A stretch of DNA of 10,356 nucleotides from Zelonia costaricensis. Its lineage: Eukaryota; Euglenozoa; Kinetoplastea; Trypanosomatida; Trypanosomatidae. Below, piece by piece: positions 1 to 6,367 of this stretch. Location: positions 1 to 10,356 of the forward strand of contig JASAOO010002819.1 in assembly GCA_030849075.1 (NCBI GenBank), in the 5' to 3' direction. The notes under the pieces were generated by a model. The model had not been told where the DNA came from. It saw only the letters and a program-made list of their open reading frames with translations, and did no database searches. Position 1 is the first letter of the stretch. Every line of letters begins with the position of its first letter. A program made the position numbers and the translations under genes.

Positions 1-407
1 ACACCACGACGGTCCCCTCCCGCGACGGTGCGCGAGTACGCCTGACGATTCTCGCGGGCTTTGTGGCGCAGGGTGAATCGATGGAGGAGACGGTGGTGCG
101 CGAGGTGATGGAGGAGACGGGGGCGCGGGTGACGAGTCTGCGCTACGTCGGCTCGCAGCCCTGGCCGTTCCCCTATCAGCTCATGACGTGCTACTACGCA
201 GTCGCGGACGACAGCCCTGTTCTCGTGGCAGAGGACAGCGAGCTAGCGCAGGTGCGGTGGGTGGCGAAGGAGGACGTGCGGAGGGCGCTGGCTGGCGAGC
301 ACCCGGAGTTCGTGACGTCTCCCCCGAACACGGCGACCTACCCACTGCTCGACGCGTGGGCGCATGGCCGCGTAGACGACTGGGGTAGGCCGGTGGCGCA
401 CATGTGA
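1..407 (+). CDS. NUDIX hydrolase, NADH pyrophosphatase (NudC/NUDT12) type, 5' partial
   Basis: The reading frame is open from the window edge (first full codon at 3) to a TGA at 405-407; the start and N-terminal part lie upstream. A perfect Nudix box, G-x5-E-x7-REVMEETGA, is encoded at 57-125 and supplies the metal-binding glutamates. It is followed at 153-173 by SQPWPFP, the motif that marks the NADH pyrophosphatase subgroup; known members hydrolyse NAD(H) to NMN(H) and AMP and some remove NAD caps from RNA. The residue two places after that motif is Gln where E. coli NudC has Ser. The usual N-terminal zinc-ribbon region would be outside the window, so it cannot be checked. The protein ends in Ala-His-Met, which fits the relaxed trypanosomatid PTS1 pattern, so glycosomal import is possible (inference). 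Family assignment is firm; exact substrate is not. Confidence 0.93.
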   Translation, partial: TTTVPSRDGARVRLTILAGFVAQGESMEETVVREVMEETGARVTSLRYVGSQPWPFPYQLMTCYYAVADDSPVLVAEDSELAQVRWVAKEDVRRALAGEHPEFVTSPPNTATYPLLDAWAHGRVDDWGRPVAHM

Positions 408-621
408 AACAAGCAATGGCGGCGTGGCGGCTCCGTGCTTGCTCGAGTCGGAGAACGGCAGTGCCGCACGCACGGCTCTGCCGGAGCACTTTGTCTTCTC
501 CTCCTCTGCTTCCATTCTTTTTGGGGTTTGGCTGGACTGGGAGTGACGTGGCGGGCCGACGCTGGTCCCCTTCTCCCCTCTGTGACGCTGCCGCACCTTG
601 CGAAGGGAGCACGGAGGGAGA

Positions 622-639
622 GGGCGGGGTGGGGTGGGG
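622..639 (+). other. G-quadruplex motif with single-nucleotide loops
   Basis: The sense strand reads GGGCGGGGTGGGGTGGGG, four G-runs of 3-4 separated by single C/T bases; two further GGG runs at 605-607 and 616-618 lie just upstream. One-base loops favour a stable parallel quadruplex in both DNA and RNA. It lies about 215 bases after the NUDIX stop, probably in that gene's 3' UTR. Folding in the cell is inferred, not shown. Confidence 0.7.
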
Positions 640-1103
640 TTGGCCGCTCGCTGTCCCAGTGGTGCCCCTCAACGAGTTTCCGTCACTGGTGGAAGTGTCG
701 GCGTGCTCGCGGATGTGCGAGTGCGCGGGCGCCACGGAAACATCCAAACAGCCAAAAAGAGCGGCAGTGCAGACGGACACGTGACAGGGCCCCTTTTGTC
801 TGACGCGAGAAGGGCACACGAGACGCGTGTGACCTGTCCTGGTGGGGAGAGCGCCACGGCGGTGCGTGTGCGCGACGGGTGGGCGGCGGTGTACACGGGG
901 CCAAAGACAACGGTGACAGTGCGGCCCACTTTGCACGCCATGAGGAGGAGCGGAGGAAGGGGAGGGGGGGGAGTGACGGTATGCCGTTTGGCATCTGCTC
1001 CCTTTCCCGCTGCGCCGCTATGACGCGTGGCGCCTGTGAGTAGCGTGGCTGCAGCGCACCCGCTTGACAAGACGCCTGCACACCTCGCTGCACTTCACTA
1101 CCG

Positions 1104-1201
1104 CCCATTTTTTCTTTGTTCTTGCTCACTCCCCTCCCGCGGTTCCCCTGCTGTGAATGTGGCCCACCTCGCAACCGCACGCGCTCTAAACTCCACCTGA
1201 G
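1104..1201 (+). promoter_or_regulatory. Polypyrimidine tract and candidate spliced-leader acceptor for the PLAC8-like gene
   Basis: A pyrimidine-rich tract with T6 and several C-runs spans about 1108-1151. The first AG after it is at 1200-1201; other AGs follow at 1207-1208 and 1219-1220. Using 1200-1201 gives a 57-nt 5' UTR with no upstream ATG before the start at 1259. The distance from tract to AG is on the long side, so one of the later AGs may be used. Confidence 0.55.
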
Positions 1202-1258
1202 GGGGTAGAGGCCGCAACAGCAGCACCATTGCTGCCCTTCCCGTCCGGCTTGCGCACC

Positions 1259-2263
1259 ATGTCGTACGGCAACACGAGCGTCGGCGGGTACATGCCCGAG
1301 CACGTGCCACAGGACACCGCGGGTGAGGACGGGCAGGAGCAATACTACTACTATTACGAGATGCCTGACGGCACCGTCGGCTACGTGCCAGCTAGCGAGT
1401 ATGAACAGCAGTACAGTCCTTCGGGGGACGCGGAGGTGCCAGCAGGGCAGCCCACCGGCTACACAGAGCCGCGCTACGGCGAGGGCATGCCGTACGCGCC
1501 ACCACAACCCACGCGCAGCGTGGCAGCGCCGTCGAGTCGTCAAGCCGTGGCCCGGCCGTACAACCAGGTGGCGTACATGGATGCGTACGCGATGAACTAC
1601 GTTCAAGCAGCCGCACCTGCCGGCTCACAGCTCGACGCGTTTCCCACGACTGCGACAGTGGCGCCCATGAGCACCACTGCACCGTCGCCGGAAGCGATGA
1701 CGGTGGCCCCAGTACCGGCTCTGCCCCACGTGACGGCGCCGGCGCCGGTGTACCTCCCACCATTCGACTACAAGCAGATACGATACTGGGAGGGCACCAC
1801 ACGGTGGTCGACCTCGCTGCCACGGTCATGCTGGCTCGACCCTTGCTACTGCTTTATGGCCTGCATTGCACCGTGGTGCGTGGTGGCCGCACACCGCCGC
1901 CGGCTCTTGAGCAAGGACTTTCACAGGTACCGCTGCTGCGCTGGTGTGTGTGGCCATGTGGACACCCACGAGTGCTGCGGCGCGTGCCCGCGTTGCTCGC
2001 TCTTTTGGGAGACGCTCTGCTGTCTGCCGTGCGCCCTCCACGGCAATCGCTACATGCTGATGGCTCGTTACAGCCTCAAGCCGGCGTGCTGGGACAGCGC
2101 GGTAGCGGACTGCGGGTGCTTCTGCACTCCACTGCGGTGCTGCTGCGACTGCTCCCGCTGGTTCCCTGAGGCGATGTGCGACTGGATGTACGTAGTGCTG
2201 TACGCTTGCATGCTCACACAGCACCACCGTGAGCTGAACGCGCACGAGAAGCCGTCGCCTTGA
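1259..2263 (+). CDS. PLAC8-like cysteine-rich protein with disordered N-terminal half
   Basis: 334 residues from the first ATG after the candidate splice acceptor; an in-frame TTG at 1229 is not a credible start here. Residues 1-165 contain no cysteine and are rich in Pro, Tyr, Ala and Gln, with a run of five tyrosines at 29-33, so probably disordered. Residues 191-317 hold 25 cysteines in 127 positions. The layout resembles the PLAC8/Cys-rich family: a Trp/Cys/Asp start (W183, CWLDPC at 191-196), an APWC step at 205-207, a CC pair at 226-227, R270-Y271, a late CWD at 277-279, D284-C285, CFC at 287-289, and a C-terminal CMLTQHHREL (317-326) matching the family's 'C-x-x-Q-x-x-REL' ending. PLAC8 proteins are usually membrane-associated and include plant fruit-weight and cadmium-resistance proteins; the role here is unknown. 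The Cys-rich middle is longer than in typical family members. Family call is by motif spacing only. Confidence 0.8.
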   Translation: MSYGNTSVGGYMPEHVPQDTAGEDGQEQYYYYYEMPDGTVGYVPASEYEQQYSPSGDAEVPAGQPTGYTEPRYGEGMPYAPPQPTRSVAAPSSRQAVARPYNQVAYMDAYAMNYVQAAAPAGSQLDAFPTTATVAPMSTTAPSPEAMTVAPVPALPHVTAPAPVYLPPFDYKQIRYWEGTTRWSTSLPRSCWLDPCYCFMACIAPWCVVAAHRRRLLSKDFHRYRCCAGVCGHVDTHECCGACPRCSLFWETLCCLPCALHGNRYMLMARYSLKPACWDSAVADCGCFCTPLRCCCDCSRWFPEAMCDWMYVVLYACMLTQHHRELNAHEKPSP

Positions 2264-2422
2264 ACAGCAACAACAACAAAAAGGATGCGCAGGATGCCGC
2301 GCCGCGCCAATAGTTGTGTGTGTGTCTGTGCACCACCGCCCATTTTAAAACCCCCGTCTCCCCGTTTCCGGCGCCCGTTTGCGTCGCGTGCACAAACGCA
2401 AAAGCGGAGACGCGGTCACTCG

Positions 2423-2490
2423 TTTTTTTTTTCCCCGTTGCTTACCACCTCCCCTGCGTGCGCTTGTTGTGTGTCTTGTTCCTCTGTGAG
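2423..2490 (+). promoter_or_regulatory. T10 tract with downstream AG, candidate trans-splice acceptor without an obvious gene
   Basis: Ten consecutive T at 2423-2432 are followed by C4 and a pyrimidine-rich stretch up to the first AG at 2489-2490. In form this is as good as the signals before the recognised genes, yet the next recognised start is 1.2 kb away. It may serve an alternative SDR 5' UTR, a small unrecognised transcript, or polyadenylation of the upstream gene. Confidence 0.4.
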
Positions 2491-2903
2491 CGCGGCACCA
2501 CGCGCGCCTCTCGACAGCCTGCCTTCAGCGAGGTCATGGCGCGCGTAAGTCGCTCGGACCCACGGCGCACGCGTGCTTCTCCTCTTCCCTGTGGTGCCGG
2601 CGTACCCTCATCAGCCCGTGTTCTGCGGTCCCGACTCGACGTAGGGCTTCCCAAACCTGCCGTGTGCTGCGGCCCCCCTTTTCCTCCCTTCAGTTGCCCT
2701 CGTATCTCCCCGGTTGTGCCTCTGTACGTGTATCTATTGTGAGGCGCACGGCTGTATCTGCGGGGTCCTACTCCCCTCCCCCTCCCCACACTTCTCCCTT
2801 GTTCTGTTCACCCCCTCCGCAAACGTTAGCTTCTACAAGGGACACGCCGAGGTGGTGAGGCAGAGCCCTCTACGCTGCCACCAGACGGCGCGGGACAGGC
2901 GCA

Positions 2904-2927
2904 CCCTCCCCCCTCCCCCCCACTCCC
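2904..2927 (-). other. Quadruplex motif on the minus strand (C-rich on the plus strand)
   Basis: On the + strand C-runs of 3, 6, 7 and 3 are separated by T, T and ACT. The minus strand, which is the transcription template here, therefore carries four G-runs with loops of 1, 1 and 3 bases, a canonical quadruplex pattern. The complementary strand could form an i-motif. It may simply reflect the general C/T richness of these spacers. Confidence 0.5.
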
Positions 2928-3403
2928 GCTCGTGCTCACCTCCCGTCTCTTGCCCCTCCCCTACTCCCACGTGCTCGTCTGCCTCCGTTCATCACCCATA
3001 TCATGCGCGACCGTCTATCGGCGCGTCTCTTCCTCTCTCCCCCAGCCCCAACCTCTAAGCCTTCCGCGCCATGAGCGCCGCCCGCGACTCGTGCATCTTC
3101 GTCAATCCTTGAAGCCCGGCAGCGGGACCACTCGTAGCGTCGCGTGCACGAGCACAGGAGGCGGCCCCCCCCGGCACACGCTGGCGAGGGGACGCGCGAT
3201 ACGCACGCGGGGTCTCGTCGTCCTGGCGCCGTGAGGGCGCGACCGCGTGTTGTGCCAGCACACGGCCATCAGCTGAGGGGCTGTGCTAGGTGCGACTGGC
3301 GACACTCGCTTCTCTGCCAGCTCAGGCGCTGCGGGCTGCCATGGAAGCTGCAGCCGCGACACACACGGCGACCGCCCCTCCACGCACGCACTGGCTGAGA
3401 GAT

Positions 3404-3457
3404 TTTTTCGCTGTCCACTCTGCCCCCCTCCCCTTCCCCCCGTTTCCGTCGCTGCAG
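3404..3457 (+). promoter_or_regulatory. Polypyrimidine tract and candidate spliced-leader acceptor (distal) for the SDR gene
   Basis: A nearly uninterrupted T/C tract beginning with T6 at about 3404 and including long C-runs ends at the first AG, 3456-3457 (GCTGCAG). Use of this site gives a 5' UTR of 232 nt with no ATG before 3690. Confidence 0.5.
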
Positions 3458-3565
3458 TCGCGCCTTTGCTCACCCTGCAGACTGCCCTGCGTCGGCTCTG
3501 CCACATCGTCGTCCTCCTGCGCTGCGCCCCGCCCACCGCTTCCCCTCCCTCCCGTTCACTCTGAG

Positions 3566-3595
3566 CACACACACCCACACACACGCACACACACA
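3566..3595 (+). repeat. CA dinucleotide microsatellite
   Basis: A (CA)n run of about 30 bases with two interruptions (a CCC and a CG). It lies between the two candidate splice acceptors of the SDR gene, so it may be in its 5' UTR. Confidence 0.9.
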
Positions 3596-3625
3596 TCCAC
3601 TTCCACACGGGGACACAGACTCGGC

Positions 3626-3676
3626 GTCCTCCTCCCTCTCCCCTTTTCGTGCACTTGGTGTTTTCCGAGCCCACAG
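3626..3676 (+). promoter_or_regulatory. Polypyrimidine tract and candidate spliced-leader acceptors (proximal) for the SDR gene
   Basis: A C/T tract at 3626-3649 and a second short T-rich block lead to AGs at 3668-3669 and 3675-3676 (CCCACAG). Their use would leave only 13-20 nt before the ATG at 3690, short but possible. The distal signal at 3404-3457 is the alternative. Confidence 0.5.
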
Positions 3677-3689
3677 GAGTGCCTCGAAG

Positions 3690-4934
3690 ATGATTCACGT
3701 GGGCAACTGCTACATCCCGTGGGCGGTGTTCGAGCTCGCGGAGCTGCGCGCCGGCCTCTGCCACATCGTCCTCATCGCGGCGTGGGGCTGCATGATGGGC
3801 CCGCTGTGCCGACGCGGCGCCGCCGGGTACGCTGCTCTTGCCGGCTACACGGCTGGCATGTTCTTCCTCCAGCGCCGCCTCGCCTCCGGCTTCCCGGTGC
3901 GCTTTGGCTCGCTGCGAGCGTGGCGGTCCGCGCCGGACAACTTCCGCAAGACGTCGGCGTTTCTCAAGACGCTGAAGGCGAAGGCGGCACCGGCCGGTGG
4001 CGTCTCGGCCGAGGGGTTCGGTGCGCGGCCGGTGGTGGTGGTGACTGGTGGTGAGCGTGGCATAGGTGAGCAGGTCGTGGACCAGGCGCTGCGAGAGGGC
4101 CTCGACATTCTCTTGTGCTGCCCCTTCGAGGCCGAGGCGCAGCGTACCATCGCCAAGCTCGAGGCTCGTGTGCCGGGCGCGCGCGTGCGCTTTGTGAAGC
4201 TCAACCTCAACGACGAGGAGAGCGTGCGACAGGGCGCCGCGGAGGTGTTGCGCGTCACCCCGCGGATCGACGTGCTGATCAACAACGCGGGGCTGGCAGA
4301 CCCGCTCTCATACCGCGTGAACAAGCGCGGGTACGAGGTGGTGTTGTCCATCAACTTCCTCGGTCACGTGCTCTTCACCGAGCTGCTGCTGGAGCGTGTG
4401 CAGGCGAGCGGCCCGTCGCGCATCGTGAGTGTCGCGTCGCTCATGCACCTGGATGCGTGCATCCCGAAGGGCTGTGCAACGGCGCTGGACGTCATGGTGG
4501 CCAACTGCGATCCCGCCTCGCCATACCACACCCAAAACTACAGCCTTTCCAAGCTTCTGCTCGTCTGCTACACCCGCGACCTCGCGCGACGGCTGCGCGG
4601 GACGAACACGGAGGCGGTGGTGCTCCACCCAGGTGTAGTGCTGACAGACATCTACAACATGGGCGCCGTTTTCATGAAGATCTTCCTGCGCACCGTCTTC
4701 AAGTTTCCTGGCGAGGGGGCCGAAGTCGTGCTGCACTGCGCCCTGGCCGACGGCCTCCGCAGCGGCACCTTCTACGCGGACTGCAGTGCGTACGATAGCG
4801 TCGTGTCGCCCCTCGCGGTCGACGACGCGCACAACGAGCGTCTACGCCGGCTGCTGCTTCGGTACTTCGGGCTCGATAAGTCGCCCGCGGACGGTCGGCT
4901 GCTGCCAGCGGTGGCGGCTTCGATGGCGCCGTAG
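3690..4934 (+). CDS. Membrane-anchored short-chain dehydrogenase/reductase, retinol-dehydrogenase-like
   Basis: 414 residues from the first ATG downstream of both candidate splice acceptors. Two hydrophobic segments at about residues 22-39 and 44-60 suggest membrane anchoring at the N-terminus. The Rossmann-fold SDR domain starts near residue 113 with the nucleotide-binding TGGERGIG (119-126). It continues with INNAG (197-201), the structural/catalytic Asn in INFLGH (N222), the catalytic Ser in VSVAS (S250), the Y-x-x-x-K pair in NYSLSK (Y284, K288), and HPGVVLTD (313-320). All four tetrad residues are present, so an active NAD(P)(H)-dependent oxidoreductase is expected. The order and wording resemble the RDH11-14/WWOX branch, which acts on retinoids, sterols or lipid aldehydes; the substrate here is unknown. 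The position after beta-3 that is usually Asp (LDL) is Asn (LNL, 171-173). No glycosomal C-terminal tripeptide is present. Confidence 0.93.
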   Translation: MIHVGNCYIPWAVFELAELRAGLCHIVLIAAWGCMMGPLCRRGAAGYAALAGYTAGMFFLQRRLASGFPVRFGSLRAWRSAPDNFRKTSAFLKTLKAKAAPAGGVSAEGFGARPVVVVTGGERGIGEQVVDQALREGLDILLCCPFEAEAQRTIAKLEARVPGARVRFVKLNLNDEESVRQGAAEVLRVTPRIDVLINNAGLADPLSYRVNKRGYEVVLSINFLGHVLFTELLLERVQASGPSRIVSVASLMHLDACIPKGCATALDVMVANCDPASPYHTQNYSLSKLLLVCYTRDLARRLRGTNTEAVVLHPGVVLTDIYNMGAVFMKIFLRTVFKFPGEGAEVVLHCALADGLRSGTFYADCSAYDSVVSPLAVDDAHNERLRRLLLRYFGLDKSPADGRLLPAVAASMAP

Positions 4935-5678
4935 GGTGCCGTCGACACCGTTGCTGCTGTGTCTGTCGTCCTCTCGTGGTTGTGTTTGTTCCCGGCTGTG
5001 GCGCGTGACGAGGACGACCGTGGGCCTCGTTTGTGGCACACTGCGGGTAGCGTCGCTGCAACTCACTAAAGCGCCGCTTCATGTGCGTCTTCTCTTTTTT
5101 GCCTTTTCTCTGCTGATGTTGATGCGCTTTCATCGTTTCCGCCGCCAGCGGCGCCTGCGTGCCCGACCGCCACCCGGTGCATCACGTGGCGGCAGCGCCG
5201 CCGGCTTTGTTGGATTCTCATTCTCATTCTTACGTCGCACAGGCTGCGGACTCCATCCTCTTCCTCTGCGGACGTCGTGCAGGGCGCATTATGTGCACAC
5301 CGCTTCTGTCGTTATTGTCTTTTCATCTGTCGGCACCCCTGCCTCGGTGCACAGCGCTCAGGCGTGCCCACCGTGGCCATTGGCGGCTGCGCTGCTCACC
5401 TCGCTGGATGTGAAGTGCTCGCCGGCTTCGCTGAGCGAGGGATGACGTAGGAGAGGGCGTACGCGGCGCATGTGCATGAGATTTGTGTGCATATTAGTGT
5501 GTGTGTGCCTATTCCAATTTGCCTCGTGCGTGCTCTCACGGGAGTCCATGGGGCCAGAAGAGTGGGTCTGCCAAGAGCGGCACCGCGTGGAAGCGATTTC
5601 GCGCTCGTGGTCGGCGCACCCCGCTCCACGCCTAGCTCGTCGTACTTCTCCGAGATGTGCGCTGGCTAAAGCAGCCGC

Positions 5679-5702
5679 TCTCTCTGTCTCTTCCTTTCTC
5701 AG
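5679..5702 (+). promoter_or_regulatory. Compact polypyrimidine tract and AG, possible alternative splice acceptor
   Basis: A C/T tract broken by a single G is followed immediately by AG at 5701-5702 (TTTCTCAG). If used for the Nopp140-like mRNA it would place the TG/CA hairpin inside a 665-nt 5' UTR. The nearest ATG after it (5763) opens only 19 codons, so it does not mark a separate gene. Confidence 0.35.
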
Positions 5703-5838
5703 GCCTGGGCTTGCGTCGCGTCGGGCCGAGTCGGCGCCGCACCACAAAACACCAACGCACAAATGCGAAAGGCAACTCACAATCCAATATACAAGCGTGT
5801 AATCCACGCGGAGACCACGTAAGACATGCACCCGAAAA

Positions 5839-6002
5839 TGTGTGTGTGTGTATGTGTGTGTGTGTGTGTGGCGCATTCCTCTTCGCGTGAGCCGCGCGTC
5901 TCGCCCGTATCGGCGACGCCGCCCTCTCTTCCTCAATGTGCGTCGCAATCGGGCACTGCAGGAGGCCGCGCACACACACACACGCACATACACACGCACG
6001 CA
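5839..6002 (+). repeat. TG-repeat / CA-repeat inverted pair able to form a 32-bp hairpin
   Basis: A (TG)n run at 5839-5870 and a (CA)n run at 5971-6002 are inverted copies of each other. The TAT interruption at 5851-5853 faces the ATA at 5988-5990, so the two arms are in register. In RNA all 32 positions pair: 29 Watson-Crick and three G-U wobbles (5841/6000, 5845/5996, 5857/5984). The loop is 5871-5970, 100 nt. It lies in spacer between the SDR and Nopp140-like genes. Confidence 0.85.
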
Positions 6003-6160
6003 CTACATACGGAGCGTGGTCGAGCTTACTTTCACTCGAACTCCTCCGCTTTCCCTGACGGCTTCTTTCTGTTGGGGCTGGACGATTTCTTTTCCGCACT
6101 CTGCACACCTGCTGGGCCCGCCTCCTCCCGCTCCCGTGGCACCACGGCTCACACAGCCGC

Positions 6161-6194
6161 CTTTGCCCGTCTACCCGCTTTCCTCTCTGCGCAG
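6161..6194 (+). promoter_or_regulatory. Polypyrimidine tract and candidate spliced-leader acceptor for the Nopp140-like gene
   Basis: A T/C-rich tract, strongest at 6177-6189, runs into GCGCAG with AG at 6193-6194. This gives a 173-nt 5' UTR with no ATG before 6368, which supports that start. Other pyrimidine blocks lie upstream, so heterogeneous sites are likely. Confidence 0.6.
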
Positions 6195-6367
6195 ACCCGC
6201 CAACACGTGCTGTTTGCAGGACCCCCGCACCTCATCGCGACTCAGCCAGGCTCGCCACCACCGTTCCGTCCTCGGCGCTCCCCACGCGACCATCACAGCG
6301 GCCGACAACGTCACCTGCGCCGCTGTCCATCGGCTCCTTCCTCGACGCTCCACCCTGACGCTGAGAG

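Larger units (their letters stand above)
408..1258 (+). other. Intergenic region: NUDIX 3' UTR and PLAC8-like 5' UTR
   Basis: No convincing gene is seen in these 851 bases on either strand. Open frames exist but are composed of Arg/Pro/Ser-rich low-complexity translations typical of GC-rich spacer. Contents that can be named are a T/C tract at about 489-521, a G-quadruplex motif at 622-639, a purine-rich G-run stretch at about 943-971, and the trans-splicing signal for the next gene at 1104-1201. In kinetoplastids the polyadenylation site of the upstream gene usually lies a few hundred bases before the next splice acceptor, so most of this would be 3' UTR. Confidence 0.7.
2264..3689 (+). other. 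Long intergenic region between PLAC8-like and SDR genes
   Basis: These 1426 bases hold no gene I recognise. From left to right they contain a short CAA-rich stretch directly after the stop (about 2266-2281), a T10 tract and AG at 2423-2490, a 68-codon open frame at 2536-2742 with no family resemblance, C-rich tracts from about 2770 to 2960, and a less pyrimidine-biased stretch at about 3060-3350. After that come a strong T/C tract with AG at 3404-3457, a CA repeat at 3566-3595, and the final tract and AGs before the SDR start. The region should contain the PLAC8-like 3' UTR, polyadenylation sites and the SDR 5' UTR. Confidence 0.65.
4935..6367 (+). other. Long intergenic region between SDR and Nopp140-like genes
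   Basis: No recognisable gene is present in these 1433 bases. Landmarks are a T-rich tract at about 5085-5111 with the first well-placed AG at 5147-5148, a short ATTCTC direct repeat at about 5214-5230, a compact tract and AG at 5679-5702, the large TG/CA inverted repeat at 5839-6002, and several pyrimidine blocks from about 6041 to 6194 leading to the Nopp140-like gene. The left part is probably the SDR 3' UTR and the right end the Nopp140-like 5' UTR; the boundary is not visible. Confidence 0.65.

Noticed and set aside
1229..1258. TTG extension of the PLAC8-like protein
   Set aside because: A non-ATG start is unlikely, and ATG 1259 is the first after the candidate acceptor.
683..1606. 307-codon minus-strand frame across the spacer and the PLAC8-like N-terminus
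   Set aside because: It opposes the transcription direction of every supported gene and shows no recognisable motif.
2545..2693. GTAAGT ... pyrimidine tract ... CAG resembling a cis-spliced intron
   Set aside because: Cis introns are known in only a few trypanosomatid genes, and joining the flanks gives only a short Pro/Ser-rich peptide with no family match.
3290..4054. 254-codon + strand frame overlapping the SDR start
   Set aside because: It runs from CT-rich spacer into the SDR gene in another frame; the translation is Pro/Ser/His low complexity, while the SDR frame carries all catalytic motifs.
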